64,000 nt of DNA. It comes from Cupriavidus alkaliphilus (GTDB taxonomy: Bacteria > Pseudomonadota > Gammaproteobacteria > Burkholderiales > Burkholderiaceae). Position numbers and translations under genes: made by a program. Shown in pieces: positions 8,760-17,114 of this stretch. Within the stretch, counting starts at the first letter, position 1, and every line of letters begins with the position of its first letter. Where the stretch lies: contig NZ_FMAD01000012.1 in NCBI RefSeq assembly GCF_900094595.1, forward strand, positions 1-64,000. The letters are read 5' to 3'. The notes below the pieces were generated by a model. It saw only the letters and a program-made list of their open reading frames with translations, was not told where the DNA came from and made no database searches.

Positions 8760-9242
8760 GGCACTCCTCCTCATTCTCGATAAAAGGCGGGGGACGCGTT
8801 AGTGGTTGCGGCCTGCAGAATCGCTGTCTGCATATGTCCCTTCCAGCCGGAATATCGGATTGCGGCGCGTTCGCCCGACCCCACTGTGGTGGGGATGGCG
8901 GGCGGAATGACGAGGGCGGGTGCCGGTCGGGCTTTCGGCACCGCGTCGTTGTCGGGTATTGGCCACCCCTATAAAGCCCAACGTCAAAGCGTCGCGCTAT
9001 TTGCCGAACGTCATGCTGAGCCCCGCAAACACCGTCCACCGGGCTGCCCTTGCATCGCCGGCAGCGCCGCATCACCTGCGCTCCACCACATTGCGCCCGG
9101 CCACCGATGCCTTTAACATAGCAAGCCAATCCCCCATCACCGAGGTACTCGTCATGCGCCATTGATGCCGCCGTCTTCATGACGGCCAGTCTCCACCTAC
9201 CCCCACAAGCAGGGGGAGCTTCTGGCATCCCTGGAATCATCC
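8760..9242. other. 483-bp gap between aer and the ABC-F gene; no gene recognised
   Basis: Small frames exist on both strands but none resembles a known protein or has a convincing ribosome site. Visible structure: a C/G hairpin at 8879-8894, a short hairpin at 9170-9186 (GCCGTC/GACGGC), and CCCCC...GGGGG at 9200-9216 just before the ABC-F start. A four-codon frame ATG CGC CAT TGA lies at 9154-9165. These could form a leader for the ABC-F gene, but this is speculative. Confidence 0.4.
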
Positions 9243-10856
9243 ATGACGAATCCCTATCTCACGCTGGAAGGCGTGTCTTATGTTCTGCCCGACGGCAGGA
9301 CGCTTTTCTCCGATATCAGCGAACAGTTCGACCAGCGCCCCACCGGCCTGGTCGGGCGCAATGGCGCCGGCAAGACGGTGCTGGCGCGCATGCTGGCCGG
9401 ACAAGTGCAGCCGACCAGCGGGCGCTGTACGCGCTCCGGCAGCGTGTACTACCTCGCCCAGCAGATATCGCCTGCGCCTGGCGCTACGGTGTCTGGCCTG
9501 GCCGGTGTGCAGGCCACGCTCGATGCGCTCGGACGCATCGAGGCCGGCAGCAGCGCGCCCGAAGATTTCGATGCCGTGGGCGAGCGCTGGGATGTACGCC
9601 TGCGGCTGCAGGACGAACTGGCGCGCAATGGCCTGGGCCATCTCGATGCCGCGACGCCTGCCAGCGTGCTCAGCGGTGGCGAAGCCATGCGCGTCACGCT
9701 GATCGGCGCCTTGTTGTCGGATGCCGATTACCTGATCCTGGACGAGCCGAGCAATCACCTCGACCGGCCGAACCGGCAGGCGCTGATCGGGCAGCTGCAG
9801 CGATGGCCGCGCGGGCTGCTGGTGGTAAGCCATGACAGGCAATTGCTGGAGGCAATGACGCGCATCGTCGAGTTGTCTTCGCTTGGACTGCGCAGCTATG
9901 GGGGCAACTACTCCTTCTACGCGCAATGCAAGGAGCGCGAGCGGCTGGCCGCGATCCAGCAACTGGAACAACGCAAGCTCGAACGCCGGCGCGAAGAGCA
10001 GTCCCTGCGCGAGCAACGCGAACGCCTCGAGCGGCGCCAGGCACGTGGCAACCGGCACGGACAAGAAGCCAACCAGGCCAGGATCCTGCTGGGCCGCCAG
10101 AAGGAACGCAGCGAAAGCTCGGCCGGCAAGCTGCGCCAGCAGCATGCCGAGACCCGGCTGGAGCTGGCCGAGCGCGTGCGCGAGGCCGCGCAGCGGGTCG
10201 AGCACGACCTGGCCATCGTAGTGCACGAGCTGCCGGTCGCCCTGGCTTCGCAAAAACGCGTCGCGGAACTGGAGGCCGTGGAGCTGCCCTTTGTCCAGGG
10301 TGCCACGCGCCAGATCCACCTCACGTTGACGGGACAGCAGCGCGTGGGCGTGATCGGCCCCAATGGCAGCGGCAAGTCGACCTTGCTCAAGGTGCTCGCG
10401 CGCCAGCTGACGCCCCTGAGCGGGACATGCAGGCTTCCGGTGGAGGGCATCTACCTGGACCAGCGGCTGGCCAACCTGGACCCGCGGCGAAGCGTGCTGG
10501 AACAGATGCTGGCCGCCAACCCGACGGCTGCCGAAGGCGATCTGCGCATGCGCCTTGCGCACCTCGGCCTGGATAGCGGGAAGATTGCAGTGCCCGGCGG
10601 CTCCCTCAGCGGCGGCGAGCGTCTGAAGGCGGCGCTGGCGTGCGTGCTGTATGCCGACCCAGCGCCGCACCTGCTATTGCTCGATGAGCCCAGCAACCAC
10701 CTGGATCTGCCTTCGGTACAGGCGCTGGAAGCCATGTTGCGTGGCTACCGGGGCGCGCTGATGGTCGTGTCCCACGACGATGCATTCATGAACAACCTGG
10801 GCCTGACGGATCGGCTGGTGGCGACGGAACAAGGCTGGCGGACCGCGCCGTGGTGA
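9243..10856 (+). CDS. ABC-F family ATPase (ribosome-associated type, no membrane domain)
   Basis: Tandem ABC protein of 537 residues with no membrane segments. The first cassette has a Walker A GRNGAGKT and signature LSGGE; the second has GPNGSGKS and LSGGERLK, with LLLDEPSNHLDLP as Walker B. Between them is a long charged coiled-coil linker (about residues 225-310, rich in RRREEQSLREQRERLERR), as in ABC-F proteins that act on the ribosomal E site. Walker A 1 is unusual in having V after GKT. The family includes translation factors (EttA, Uup, YheS types) and antibiotic-protection proteins, and sequence alone does not decide which. It converges with the XRE/PAS gene with a two-base gap. Confidence 0.88.
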   Translation: MTNPYLTLEGVSYVLPDGRTLFSDISEQFDQRPTGLVGRNGAGKTVLARMLAGQVQPTSGRCTRSGSVYYLAQQISPAPGATVSGLAGVQATLDALGRIEAGSSAPEDFDAVGERWDVRLRLQDELARNGLGHLDAATPASVLSGGEAMRVTLIGALLSDADYLILDEPSNHLDRPNRQALIGQLQRWPRGLLVVSHDRQLLEAMTRIVELSSLGLRSYGGNYSFYAQCKERERLAAIQQLEQRKLERRREEQSLREQRERLERRQARGNRHGQEANQARILLGRQKERSESSAGKLRQQHAETRLELAERVREAAQRVEHDLAIVVHELPVALASQKRVAELEAVELPFVQGATRQIHLTLTGQQRVGVIGPNGSGKSTLLKVLARQLTPLSGTCRLPVEGIYLDQRLANLDPRRSVLEQMLAANPTAAEGDLRMRLAHLGLDSGKIAVPGGSLSGGERLKAALACVLYADPAPHLLLLDEPSNHLDLPSVQALEAMLRGYRGALMVVSHDDAFMNNLGLTDRLVATEQGWRTAPW

Positions 10857-10858
10857 TG

Positions 10859-11845
10859 TCAGGCGGTGCGCATCGCCAGTGCGTAGTACGACGCGCCGTC
10901 CTCGCTGCGCTCCAGCACCGCGCGCACCGTCACCGGCAGCCTGCTTCCGTCTTCCCGCAGCAGTTCGGCGGCGAACGTCGCCCTGGGCCGGGTGCGCGTC
11001 ATCCTGCGCAGGCGGGCCTCGGCCTCGGCCAGGCGCCTGGCAAACCCGTCGCCCAGCAGCGCCTCGGCGTCGCCGCCGACCATCTCGACGAGCGCCGCGT
11101 TGACCGATTCGCAGCGCAGCTTGCCGTCCAGCAGCGCCATGCCTTCGGAGGTCAGCTCGAACACCGCCTGGAACCGCGCCTGCTGGTCGCGCAGTGACTG
11201 CTCGGCAAGCTTGCGCGCAGTGTTGTCCATGCTGATGCCGACGATCTTGACGATGCGCCCGTCGAGTTCGCGCACCGGCGTGGCGCGCGACGAGATCCAG
11301 CGGATGCTGCCGTCGGGCTGGACCAGGCGGAAGTCGAATTCGTGGGCCTTGCCGGTGCGCACCGATTCCTCGTAGGCGGCGTTCATCATGGGAACGTCCT
11401 CGGCGGGCACATGCTTCCAGAAGCTTTCGTTGCTGACGATGCGCCAGCCGTACACGGCCTCGACGTTGGACGAATAGGTCACGTCGTCGGTGATCAGGTT
11501 CCATTCCCACGTGACGATGCGCGCGCCCTCCTGCGCCAGTTTCATGCGCGCCTCGCTCTCCATGATCTCGGCGGTGTAGCGGCGACGCATGTCGGTCATC
11601 GGGATTTCCACCGCGCTGGAGGTCTCGGCCTCGTGCCGGGCCTGATCGCCGTAGCGCAGCCAGATCCAGTTGACATCGAGGAACGCCGCCAGCTTGCGCA
11701 GCTTCTCGTAGTCGATCTCGCCGCCCCGGGTCCATTTGTGGACCGCCGGGCGCGACACGTCGAGCGCGTTGGCTACCGCCTGCAGCGTGAGCTTCTTGTG
11801 TTCGAGCAGTTCCTTGAGGCGGAAGGCAAAGCTGTTTTCTGTCAT
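10859..11845 (-). CDS. XRE-type HTH protein with two PAS domains
   Basis: The 328-residue product begins MTENSFAFRLKELLEH. Residues 5-60 form an XRE/Cro helix-turn-helix (LTLQAVANALDVSRPAVHKW), with a WLRYGD tail as in many short cytosolic repressors. Residues about 80-200 form a PAS-PAC domain (WEWNLITDDVTYSS, FRLVQPDGSIRWISSR, DNTARKLAEQ). The remainder forms a second PAS-like domain (FELTSEGMALLDG, LREDGSRLPVTV). No kinase, GGDEF or other output domain follows, so DNA binding is the probable output and PAS the sensor. Its ATG overlaps the TGA of the upstream LysR gene as ATGA, so the two regulators are translated together. Ligand or cofactor unknown. Confidence 0.82.
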   Translation of the reverse strand: MTENSFAFRLKELLEHKKLTLQAVANALDVSRPAVHKWTRGGEIDYEKLRKLAAFLDVNWIWLRYGDQARHEAETSSAVEIPMTDMRRRYTAEIMESEARMKLAQEGARIVTWEWNLITDDVTYSSNVEAVYGWRIVSNESFWKHVPAEDVPMMNAAYEESVRTGKAHEFDFRLVQPDGSIRWISSRATPVRELDGRIVKIVGISMDNTARKLAEQSLRDQQARFQAVFELTSEGMALLDGKLRCESVNAALVEMVGGDAEALLGDGFARRLAEAEARLRRMTRTRPRATFAAELLREDGSRLPVTVRAVLERSEDGASYYALAMRTA

Positions 11846-12753
11846 GTTGTGGATTCCCCGGTGGCACCGCCGAGATGGCGCATGAAAAACTCGACGCAGG
11901 CGCGCACGCGCGCGGAGCCGGACAGGCGCGAAGGATACACCGCCCAGATATCCGCGTCCTGGCGGTAGTCGGGCAGCACCTGCACCAGGCGCCCGGCCTC
12001 GAGGTCGGGCGCGACATCCCACATCGAGCGCAGCATGACGCCATGCCCGGCCAGCGCCCAGCCTGTGACGATCTCGCCGTGGTTGGACGACAGGCGCCCT
12101 CCTACCTTGACGTTGCGCTCCCCCTCGGGCCCCGTCATGCGCCAAATGCCAAAGGGGTGGTCGCGCTCCTTGGTGACAAGACAGTCGTGCTCCGCCAGCG
12201 CCTCGAGCGTCCGCGGTACGCCGCGCGCGGCCAGGTAGGCGGGCGCCGCGCACAGCACGCGCCAGTTGCGCGCCAGGCGGCGCGCGATCAGGTGCGGCGC
12301 AATGTCGTTGCCGATGCGGATGTCGAGGTCGATGCCTTCGGCCACGAGGTCGACCAGCTTGTCGAACACGTCGAAGCGGATTTCCAGTCCGGGAAACTGC
12401 TGGCAAAGCGTCGAGATCAGCGGTGCCACATGGCGCCTGCCGAAGCCCACGCTACTGCCGATGCGCACCAGCCCGCGCGGCGCGCCGCCGGCAGCGATTT
12501 CATCCCTGAGCTGCCCGATCTCGTCGAGCATGTCGCGGGCCCAGCGGCACACGCGCTCGCCGTTTTCCGTCAGCGACACCTGGCGCGTGCTCCGGTGCAG
12601 CAGTTGCGCGCCCAGCGCCTGTTCCAGCGCCTTGACGCGCTTGCTGACATAGGCGGGCGAACTGCCCAGTTCTTCCGCGGCGGCGACGAAGCTGGCGCGC
12701 TGCGCGACCAGACAGAACACCCGCAGGTCTTCCAGTGGGGGCAGATTATTCAC
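11842..12753 (-). CDS. LysR-family transcriptional regulator, DmlR-like
   Basis: LysR protein of 303 residues from the GTG at 12753 (start of MNNLPPLEDLRVFC). The HTH is LEDLRVFCLVAQRASFVAAAEELGSSPAYVSKRVKALE in segments at residues 7-45. The effector domain begins near residue 90 and contains the GRRHVAPLI and GVMLRS segments. It is divergently transcribed from the D-malate dehydrogenase across 100 bp, the same arrangement as dmlR/dmlA in enterobacteria, so activation of dmlA in response to D-malate or a pathway metabolite is the natural inference. It may also control the carnitine genes further right, which share a motif. Its stop overlaps the XRE/PAS start. Confidence 0.9.
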   Translation of the reverse strand: MNNLPPLEDLRVFCLVAQRASFVAAAEELGSSPAYVSKRVKALEQALGAQLLHRSTRQVSLTENGERVCRWARDMLDEIGQLRDEIAAGGAPRGLVRIGSSVGFGRRHVAPLISTLCQQFPGLEIRFDVFDKLVDLVAEGIDLDIRIGNDIAPHLIARRLARNWRVLCAAPAYLAARGVPRTLEALAEHDCLVTKERDHPFGIWRMTGPEGERNVKVGGRLSSNHGEIVTGWALAGHGVMLRSMWDVAPDLEAGRLVQVLPDYRQDADIWAVYPSRLSGSARVRACVEFFMRHLGGATGESTT

Positions 12754-12765
12754 GATTCGTGTTTC

Positions 12766-12796
12766 CTGTATCCACGCTTGCGCGGATGATCCGCGC
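12766..12796. promoter_or_regulatory. LysR-dmlA divergent control region: CTGTA motif and 17-bp palindrome
   Basis: CTGTATCCAC at 12766-12775 resembles the CTGTAAACCA and CTGTAACCAC motifs found before the BCCT and cntA genes. It is followed at 12780-12796 by a perfect palindrome GCGCGGAT-G-ATCCGCGC. Either could be a binding site for the LysR protein; the palindrome could also form a hairpin in the dmlA leader. Confidence 0.4.
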
Positions 12797-12853
12797 CGGG
12801 TTTCCCGGCATTCTCGATCGCACCTGACCACCAGACCCGAGCGAGACACCGCC

Positions 12854-13939
12854 ATGACCACACCATTTCCTGCTGCGTTCCGGATCGCCGCCATTGCCGG
12901 CGACGGCATCGGCAACGAAGTCCTGCCCGAGGGGCTGCGCGTCGTCGAAGCCGCCGCGCGCAAGTTCAACCTGCCGATCGAAGTGCGCCACTTCGAATGG
13001 GCCAACTGCGACTACTACCTGCGCCACGGCAAGATGATGCCGGACGACTGGAAGCAGCAGCTCGACGGTTTCGACGCGATCTACTTCGGCGCCGTCGGCT
13101 GGCCCGACAAGGTGCCTGACCACATCTCGCTGTGGGGCTCGCTGCTCAAGTTCCGCCGCGAGTTCGACCAGTACGTCAACCTGCGCCCGGTGCGGCTGCT
13201 GCCCGGCGTGCCCTGCCCGCTGGCCGGCAAGAAGCCCGGCGACATCGACTTCTACGTGGTCCGCGAAAACACTGAGGGCGAGTACAGCTCCGTCGGCGGC
13301 CGCATGTACGAAGGCACCGCGCGCGAGATCGTGATGCAGCAGTCGGTCTTCAGCCGCCACGGCACCGACCGCATCCTCAACTATGCCTTCGAGCTGGCGC
13401 AATCGCGTCCGCGCAAGAAGCTGACCTCGGCGACCAAGTCCAACGGCATCGCCGTCAGCATGCCGTGGTGGGACGAGCGCACCGCGGCGATGGCAGCGCA
13501 GTACCCCGACGTCCAATGGGACAGCCAGCACATCGACATCCTGTGCGCGCGCTTCGTGCTCCAGCCCGAGCGCTTCGACGTGGTGGTCGCCTCCAACCTG
13601 TTCGGCGACCTGCTGTCGGACCTCGGCCCGGCCTGCACCGGCACCATCGGCCTGGCGGGCTCGGCCAACCTGAACCCGGAGCGCAAGTTCCCGTCGCTGT
13701 TCGAACCGGTGCACGGCTCGGCGCCGGACATCTACGGCAAGCAGATCGCCAACCCCATCGGCATGATCTGGTCGGGCGCGATGATGCTGGATTTCCTGGG
13801 CGGCGAAGCCGGACGCCAGGCGCATGACGCCATCCTCGCCGCCATCGAAACCGTGTTGCGCGAAGGCCCGCTGACGCCGGACGCCGGCGGCAAGGCCGGC
13901 ACCAGCGAGGTGGGCAAGGCCATCGCGGCAGCGCTCTGA
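12854..13939 (+). CDS. dmlA: D-malate dehydrogenase (decarboxylating) / tartrate dehydrogenase family
   Basis: NAD-dependent beta-decarboxylating dehydrogenase of 361 residues, in the family of isopropylmalate and isocitrate dehydrogenases. The opening IAAIAGDGIGNEVLPEG, VRENTEGEYSSVGG, TSATKSNGIAVSMPWWDE and the NAD-site FEPVHGSAPDIYGK are those of DmlA/TtuC enzymes, which oxidise (R)-malate to pyruvate and CO2 and also act on tartrate. Active-site Lys and Asp motifs (ATKSN, NLFGDLLSD) are intact. Placed at the head of the carnitine locus, it is best explained as the last step: L-carnitine yields (R)-malate after two oxidations. An ordinary role in D-malate or tartrate growth is not excluded. 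Confidence 0.9.
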   Translation: MTTPFPAAFRIAAIAGDGIGNEVLPEGLRVVEAAARKFNLPIEVRHFEWANCDYYLRHGKMMPDDWKQQLDGFDAIYFGAVGWPDKVPDHISLWGSLLKFRREFDQYVNLRPVRLLPGVPCPLAGKKPGDIDFYVVRENTEGEYSSVGGRMYEGTAREIVMQQSVFSRHGTDRILNYAFELAQSRPRKKLTSATKSNGIAVSMPWWDERTAAMAAQYPDVQWDSQHIDILCARFVLQPERFDVVVASNLFGDLLSDLGPACTGTIGLAGSANLNPERKFPSLFEPVHGSAPDIYGKQIANPIGMIWSGAMMLDFLGGEAGRQAHDAILAAIETVLREGPLTPDAGGKAGTSEVGKAIAAAL

Positions 13940-13961
13940 ACCTGCGCGGCATGCGGCACGT

Positions 13962-13985
13962 GATGCCGGGTTCGCTCCCGGCATC
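13962..13985 (+). terminator. Hairpin downstream of dmlA
   Basis: Perfect 9-bp stem GATGCCGGG / CCCGGCATC with a six-base loop, 22 bases after the dmlA stop. No U tract follows, so it may be a weak or Rho-assisted terminator, or an mRNA-stabilising hairpin. Confidence 0.5.
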
Positions 13986-14078
13986 GGGTCCATACAACGC
14001 AGCGCGCACCGTTCGTCACACCCGCAGTTTTTTTCCACGCGGAGCTTGTGCATGTCCGGAATTTTGCATAGAGTTTCC

Positions 14079-14112
14079 GTTAACTAATAGTTACTGTAAA
14101 CCATTAGTTAAC
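14079..14112. promoter_or_regulatory. Inverted-repeat operator before the BCCT transporter
   Basis: Perfect 10-bp arms GTTAACTAAT (14079-14088) and ATTAGTTAAC (14103-14112) flank a 14-bp spacer, in an AT-rich island. The overlapping segment CTGTAAACCATTAGTTAAC (14094-14112) is closely matched by CTGTAACCACAAATTAACC before cntA. This is the strongest candidate binding site for the locus regulator. It lies about 100 bp before the transporter start. Confidence 0.7.
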
Positions 14113-14211
14113 AAAATACAAGCAATCTGAACGCGGGCACCGCCCGCGCCGGGCAGACAAGTTCCACCACAAAACCAAGCCATGCGCCAAGACGCATCGG
14201 AGGAGACGCAC

Positions 14212-15807
14212 TTGAAAACTCCCACGCCCCGCCTCGACGGCTTCCTGACCGCCTGCACCCTCACCGCCGTGCTGGTCACCGTCATCGCCATGGTCCGCTG
14301 GCCCGCCGAAGCGGCCGCCACCGCCACCCTGCTGTTCGAATGGTCCACGCGCTCCTTCGGCTCGCTGGTCCAGATCTTCGTCTTCGGCTGCGTCATCGCC
14401 TGCCTGGCGCTGGCCTTCAGCAAGTACGGCAACGTGCGGCTGGGCGAAGGCAAGCCCGAGTACTCCACGCTGTCGTGGGTGTTCATGTTCATCTGCGCCG
14501 GCATGGGCTCGTCGACCATGTACTGGGGCGTGATGGAGTGGGTCTACTACTACCAGTCGCCCGGCCTGAACGTGCCCACCGGCACGCGCGAGGCGCTGGA
14601 GCACTCCATCAGCTACTCGTTCTTCCACTGGGGCCTGAGCGCGTGGGCGGTGTACGCGCTGCCATCGCTGGCAATGGCGTACCACTTCCATGTGCGCAAG
14701 AACAAGGGGCTGAACCTGGCGTCCATCGTCGAAGCCATCACCGGCTTCCGCGCCACCGGGCCGGTGGGCCGGCTGGTCGACCTGATCTTCCTGCTGACGA
14801 TGTTCGGGGCGCTCACGGTTTCGATCGCGCTGACCGCATCGACCTTCACGCGCGGCCTGTCCGGGCTGTTCGGCGTGCCGGATACCTTCGTCACGCAGCT
14901 GGTCGTGATCGTCGGCGTGTCGGTGCTGTTCTCGGCGAGCGCCTATGTCGGCATCGACGGCGGCATGCAGCGCCTGAGCCATATGGTGTGCTGGGGTGCG
15001 CTGCTGCTGGCGGCGGTGGTGTTCGCGATCGGGCCGACCCTGTTCGCCGGCAATAACATCGTCAACGGCCTCGGCCTGATGCTGCAGAACTATGTCCACA
15101 TGAGCCTGTTCACCGATCCCACCGGAGACGGCGCCTTCAGCCGCGGCTGGACCGTGTTCTACTGGCTGTGGTGGGTGTCGTACTCGCCCGGGGTGGCGAT
15201 GTTCGTGGCGCGCGTGTCCAAGGGCCGCAAGATCAAGGAAGTCATCTATGCCCTGCTGCTGGGTGGCAGCGTCGGATGCTGGTTCTTCTTCGGCGCGCTG
15301 GAAAGCTACAGCATGCACCAGTTCATCACCGGCACCATCGACGTGCCGCGCATCCTGAAGGAACATGGCGGCGAGGCCGCGGTGGAAATGCTGCTGAGCG
15401 CGCTGCCAGCCGGCAAGGTGTTCCTGGCGGTGTACCTGGCGATCATGATCGTGTTCCTGGCCGCCCACGTCGATGCCGTGGCCTACGCCGTGGCCGCCAC
15501 CACCACCCGCAACCTGAAGGAAGGACAAGACCCGTCGCCGACCAGCCGCGTGTTCTGGTGCGTGATGCTGACGCTGGTGCCGCTGGCGATGCTGTTCGTC
15601 AAGGCTTCGCTGGAGACCATGAAGACCGCCGTGGTGCTGACCGCGATCCCGTTCCTGGTGATCCTCGGGATCAAGCTGTTCGGCCTGTTCCGCTGGCTCA
15701 TGCAGGACTACGCCGACACGCCGGCCCACCTGATCGAGACGGCCCGGCCTGAAGCGGACAGCGTTACCGTGAGCACCGAGCGCGCAACCGCCATCGCCAA
15801 GGCCTGA
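14212..15807 (+). CDS. BCCT-family transporter, probable carnitine/betaine uptake
   Basis: Betaine/carnitine/choline transporter with about twelve membrane helices. It carries the family tryptophan-rich segments MGSSTMYWGVMEWVYYY and FYWLWWVSYSPGVAMFVARVS. I place the start at TTG 14212 (product MKTPTPRLDGF, 531 residues) because a GGAGGAG Shine-Dalgarno lies six bases before it; an in-frame ATG at 14182 lacks one. The N- and C-termini are short, so it is more likely a metabolic uptake system than an osmosensor with a long C-terminal tail. Lying between dmlA and cntA, its likely substrate is L-carnitine or a related trimethylammonium compound. Confidence 0.9.
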   Translation: MKTPTPRLDGFLTACTLTAVLVTVIAMVRWPAEAAATATLLFEWSTRSFGSLVQIFVFGCVIACLALAFSKYGNVRLGEGKPEYSTLSWVFMFICAGMGSSTMYWGVMEWVYYYQSPGLNVPTGTREALEHSISYSFFHWGLSAWAVYALPSLAMAYHFHVRKNKGLNLASIVEAITGFRATGPVGRLVDLIFLLTMFGALTVSIALTASTFTRGLSGLFGVPDTFVTQLVVIVGVSVLFSASAYVGIDGGMQRLSHMVCWGALLLAAVVFAIGPTLFAGNNIVNGLGLMLQNYVHMSLFTDPTGDGAFSRGWTVFYWLWWVSYSPGVAMFVARVSKGRKIKEVIYALLLGGSVGCWFFFGALESYSMHQFITGTIDVPRILKEHGGEAAVEMLLSALPAGKVFLAVYLAIMIVFLAAHVDAVAYAVAATTTRNLKEGQDPSPTSRVFWCVMLTLVPLAMLFVKASLETMKTAVVLTAIPFLVILGIKLFGLFRWLMQDYADTPAHLIETARPEADSVTVSTERATAIAKA

Positions 15808-15816
15808 TCGCGCGAC

Positions 15817-15842
15817 AGGGGACGCGCCTCCGGCCGTCCCCT
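15817..15842 (+). terminator. Hairpin between the transporter gene and cntA
   Basis: Perfect 8-bp stem AGGGGACG / CGTCCCCT with a ten-base loop, just after the transporter stop. Only a weak T-rich tail follows. With the operator before cntA, it suggests that cntA starts its own transcript. Confidence 0.45.
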
Positions 15843-15889
15843 CTCACCTGAATTTTGCCAGCCCCAAGGCTCTTTTTTTACGCCTTGCT

Positions 15890-15925
15890 GTTAAACAATA
15901 TTTAACCTGTAACCACAAATTAACC
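15890..15925. promoter_or_regulatory. Operator before cntA, related to the transporter operator
   Basis: GTTAAA-CAATA-TTTAAC (15890-15906) is an inverted repeat, followed directly by CTGTAACCACAAATTAACC (15907-15925), which aligns with CTGTAAACCATTAGTTAAC before the transporter gene. The site ends 14 bases before the cntA ATG, so it overlaps the leader, and the adjacent GAGGA is the cntA ribosome site. Binding here could also block translation initiation or transcription. Confidence 0.6.
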
Positions 15926-15939
15926 GAGGAAACGGAATC

Positions 15940-17076
15940 ATGGAGAAGACCCTGGACACCGCCGCCGTCAAGCTGCCTGCCGGCTTCTGCGCCGACGACG
16001 AAAACGCCTGGACCCTGCCCGCCTCCTTCTACACCAGGGACGCGGTCTTCGAGTACGAGAAGGAAAAGATCTTCGCCAACAGCTGGATCTGCGTGGCCCA
16101 CCGCAGCGAACTGGCCGAGTCCAACGACTACGTGACGCGCGAGATCATCGGCGAGAGCATCGTCGTGCTGCGCGACCGCGAAGGCGTGCTGCGCGCCTTC
16201 TACAACGTCTGCCCGCACCGCGGCCACCAGCTGCTGCAAGGCAGCGGCCGCGCCAGGAACGTCATCACCTGCCCGTACCACGCCTGGACCTTCAAGCTCG
16301 ACGGCGAACTGGCGCTGGCGCGCAACTGCGACAACGTGCCCAATTTCGACAAGAGCAAGTCGAGCCTGGTGCCGGTGCGGGTCGAGGAATACGCCGGCTT
16401 CGTCTTTATCAACATGAACCCGGACGCCGGCAGCGTCGAGGAGCAGCTGCCCGGGCTGGAAGCGCGCATGCGCGCCGCCTGTCCGGTCATCGACGACCTC
16501 CACCTTGGCGCCCGCTTCGTCACCGAGACGCCGGCCAACTGGAAGTCCATTGTCGACAACTATATGGAGTGCTACCACTGCGGCCCGGCGCATCCCGGCT
16601 TCTCGGACTCGGTGCAGGTCGACCGCTACACCCACACGCTGCACGGCAACTGGACGCTGCAGTTCGGCCACGCCAAGTCGTCGGAGAAGTCCTTCAAGCT
16701 GGACGAGTCGATCAAAGATCCGAGCTTCAGCGGCTTCTGGGCCTGGCCCTGCACGATGTTCAACGTGCCGCCGGGCGCCAACTTCATGACCGTGATCTAC
16801 GAGTTCCCGGCCAGCGCCGAAGTCACGCTCCAGCACTACGAGATCTACTTCCTGAACAAGGAACTGACCGAGGAACAGCAGAAGCTGGTGGAGTGGTATC
16901 GCGATGTGTTCCGCCCGGAAGACCTGCGCCTGGTCGAAAGCGTGCAGAAGGGCCTGAAGTCGCGCGGCTATCGGGGCCAGGGCCGGATCATGGTCGACCG
17001 CCAGCGCAGCGGCATCAGCGAGCACGGCATCGTGCATTTCCACCGCAAGGTGGCCCAGGAATACGAAGGCGCGTAA
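15940..17076 (+). CDS. cntA: Carnitine monooxygenase, Rieske oxygenase subunit
   Basis: Two-domain Rieske non-haem iron oxygenase of 378 residues that, in characterised homologues, cleaves L-carnitine to trimethylamine and malic semialdehyde. The Rieske ligands are Cys91-His93 (CPHRGHQ) and Cys111-His114 (CPYHAW). The mononuclear site is DNYMECYHCGPAHPGF, with His213 and His218. The bridging residue is Glu210, the glutamate that sets CntA/YeaW enzymes apart from Rieske oxygenases with aspartate. The C-terminal segment GYRGQGRIMVDRQRSGISEH also matches CntA. A GAGGAAA ribosome site precedes the ATG. Transporter and reductase neighbours agree. A glycine-betaine (GbcA) role is less likely. Confidence 0.93.
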   Translation: MEKTLDTAAVKLPAGFCADDENAWTLPASFYTRDAVFEYEKEKIFANSWICVAHRSELAESNDYVTREIIGESIVVLRDREGVLRAFYNVCPHRGHQLLQGSGRARNVITCPYHAWTFKLDGELALARNCDNVPNFDKSKSSLVPVRVEEYAGFVFINMNPDAGSVEEQLPGLEARMRAACPVIDDLHLGARFVTETPANWKSIVDNYMECYHCGPAHPGFSDSVQVDRYTHTLHGNWTLQFGHAKSSEKSFKLDESIKDPSFSGFWAWPCTMFNVPPGANFMTVIYEFPASAEVTLQHYEIYFLNKELTEEQQKLVEWYRDVFRPEDLRLVESVQKGLKSRGYRGQGRIMVDRQRSGISEHGIVHFHRKVAQEYEGA

Positions 17077-17114
17077 GCGCCGGTACCCCCAATACCGAAA
17101 CGGAGACCAGACCC

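Noticed and set aside
15866..15888. CAAGGC...GCCTTG with a T-rich loop as a terminator before cntA
   Set aside because: The T run is in the loop, not after the stem, so it does not fit an intrinsic terminator.
16569..17114. Upstream extension of the aldehyde dehydrogenase frame into cntA
   Set aside because: The extension is R/G-rich and out of frame with cntA; the ATG at 17115 gives the exact family length.
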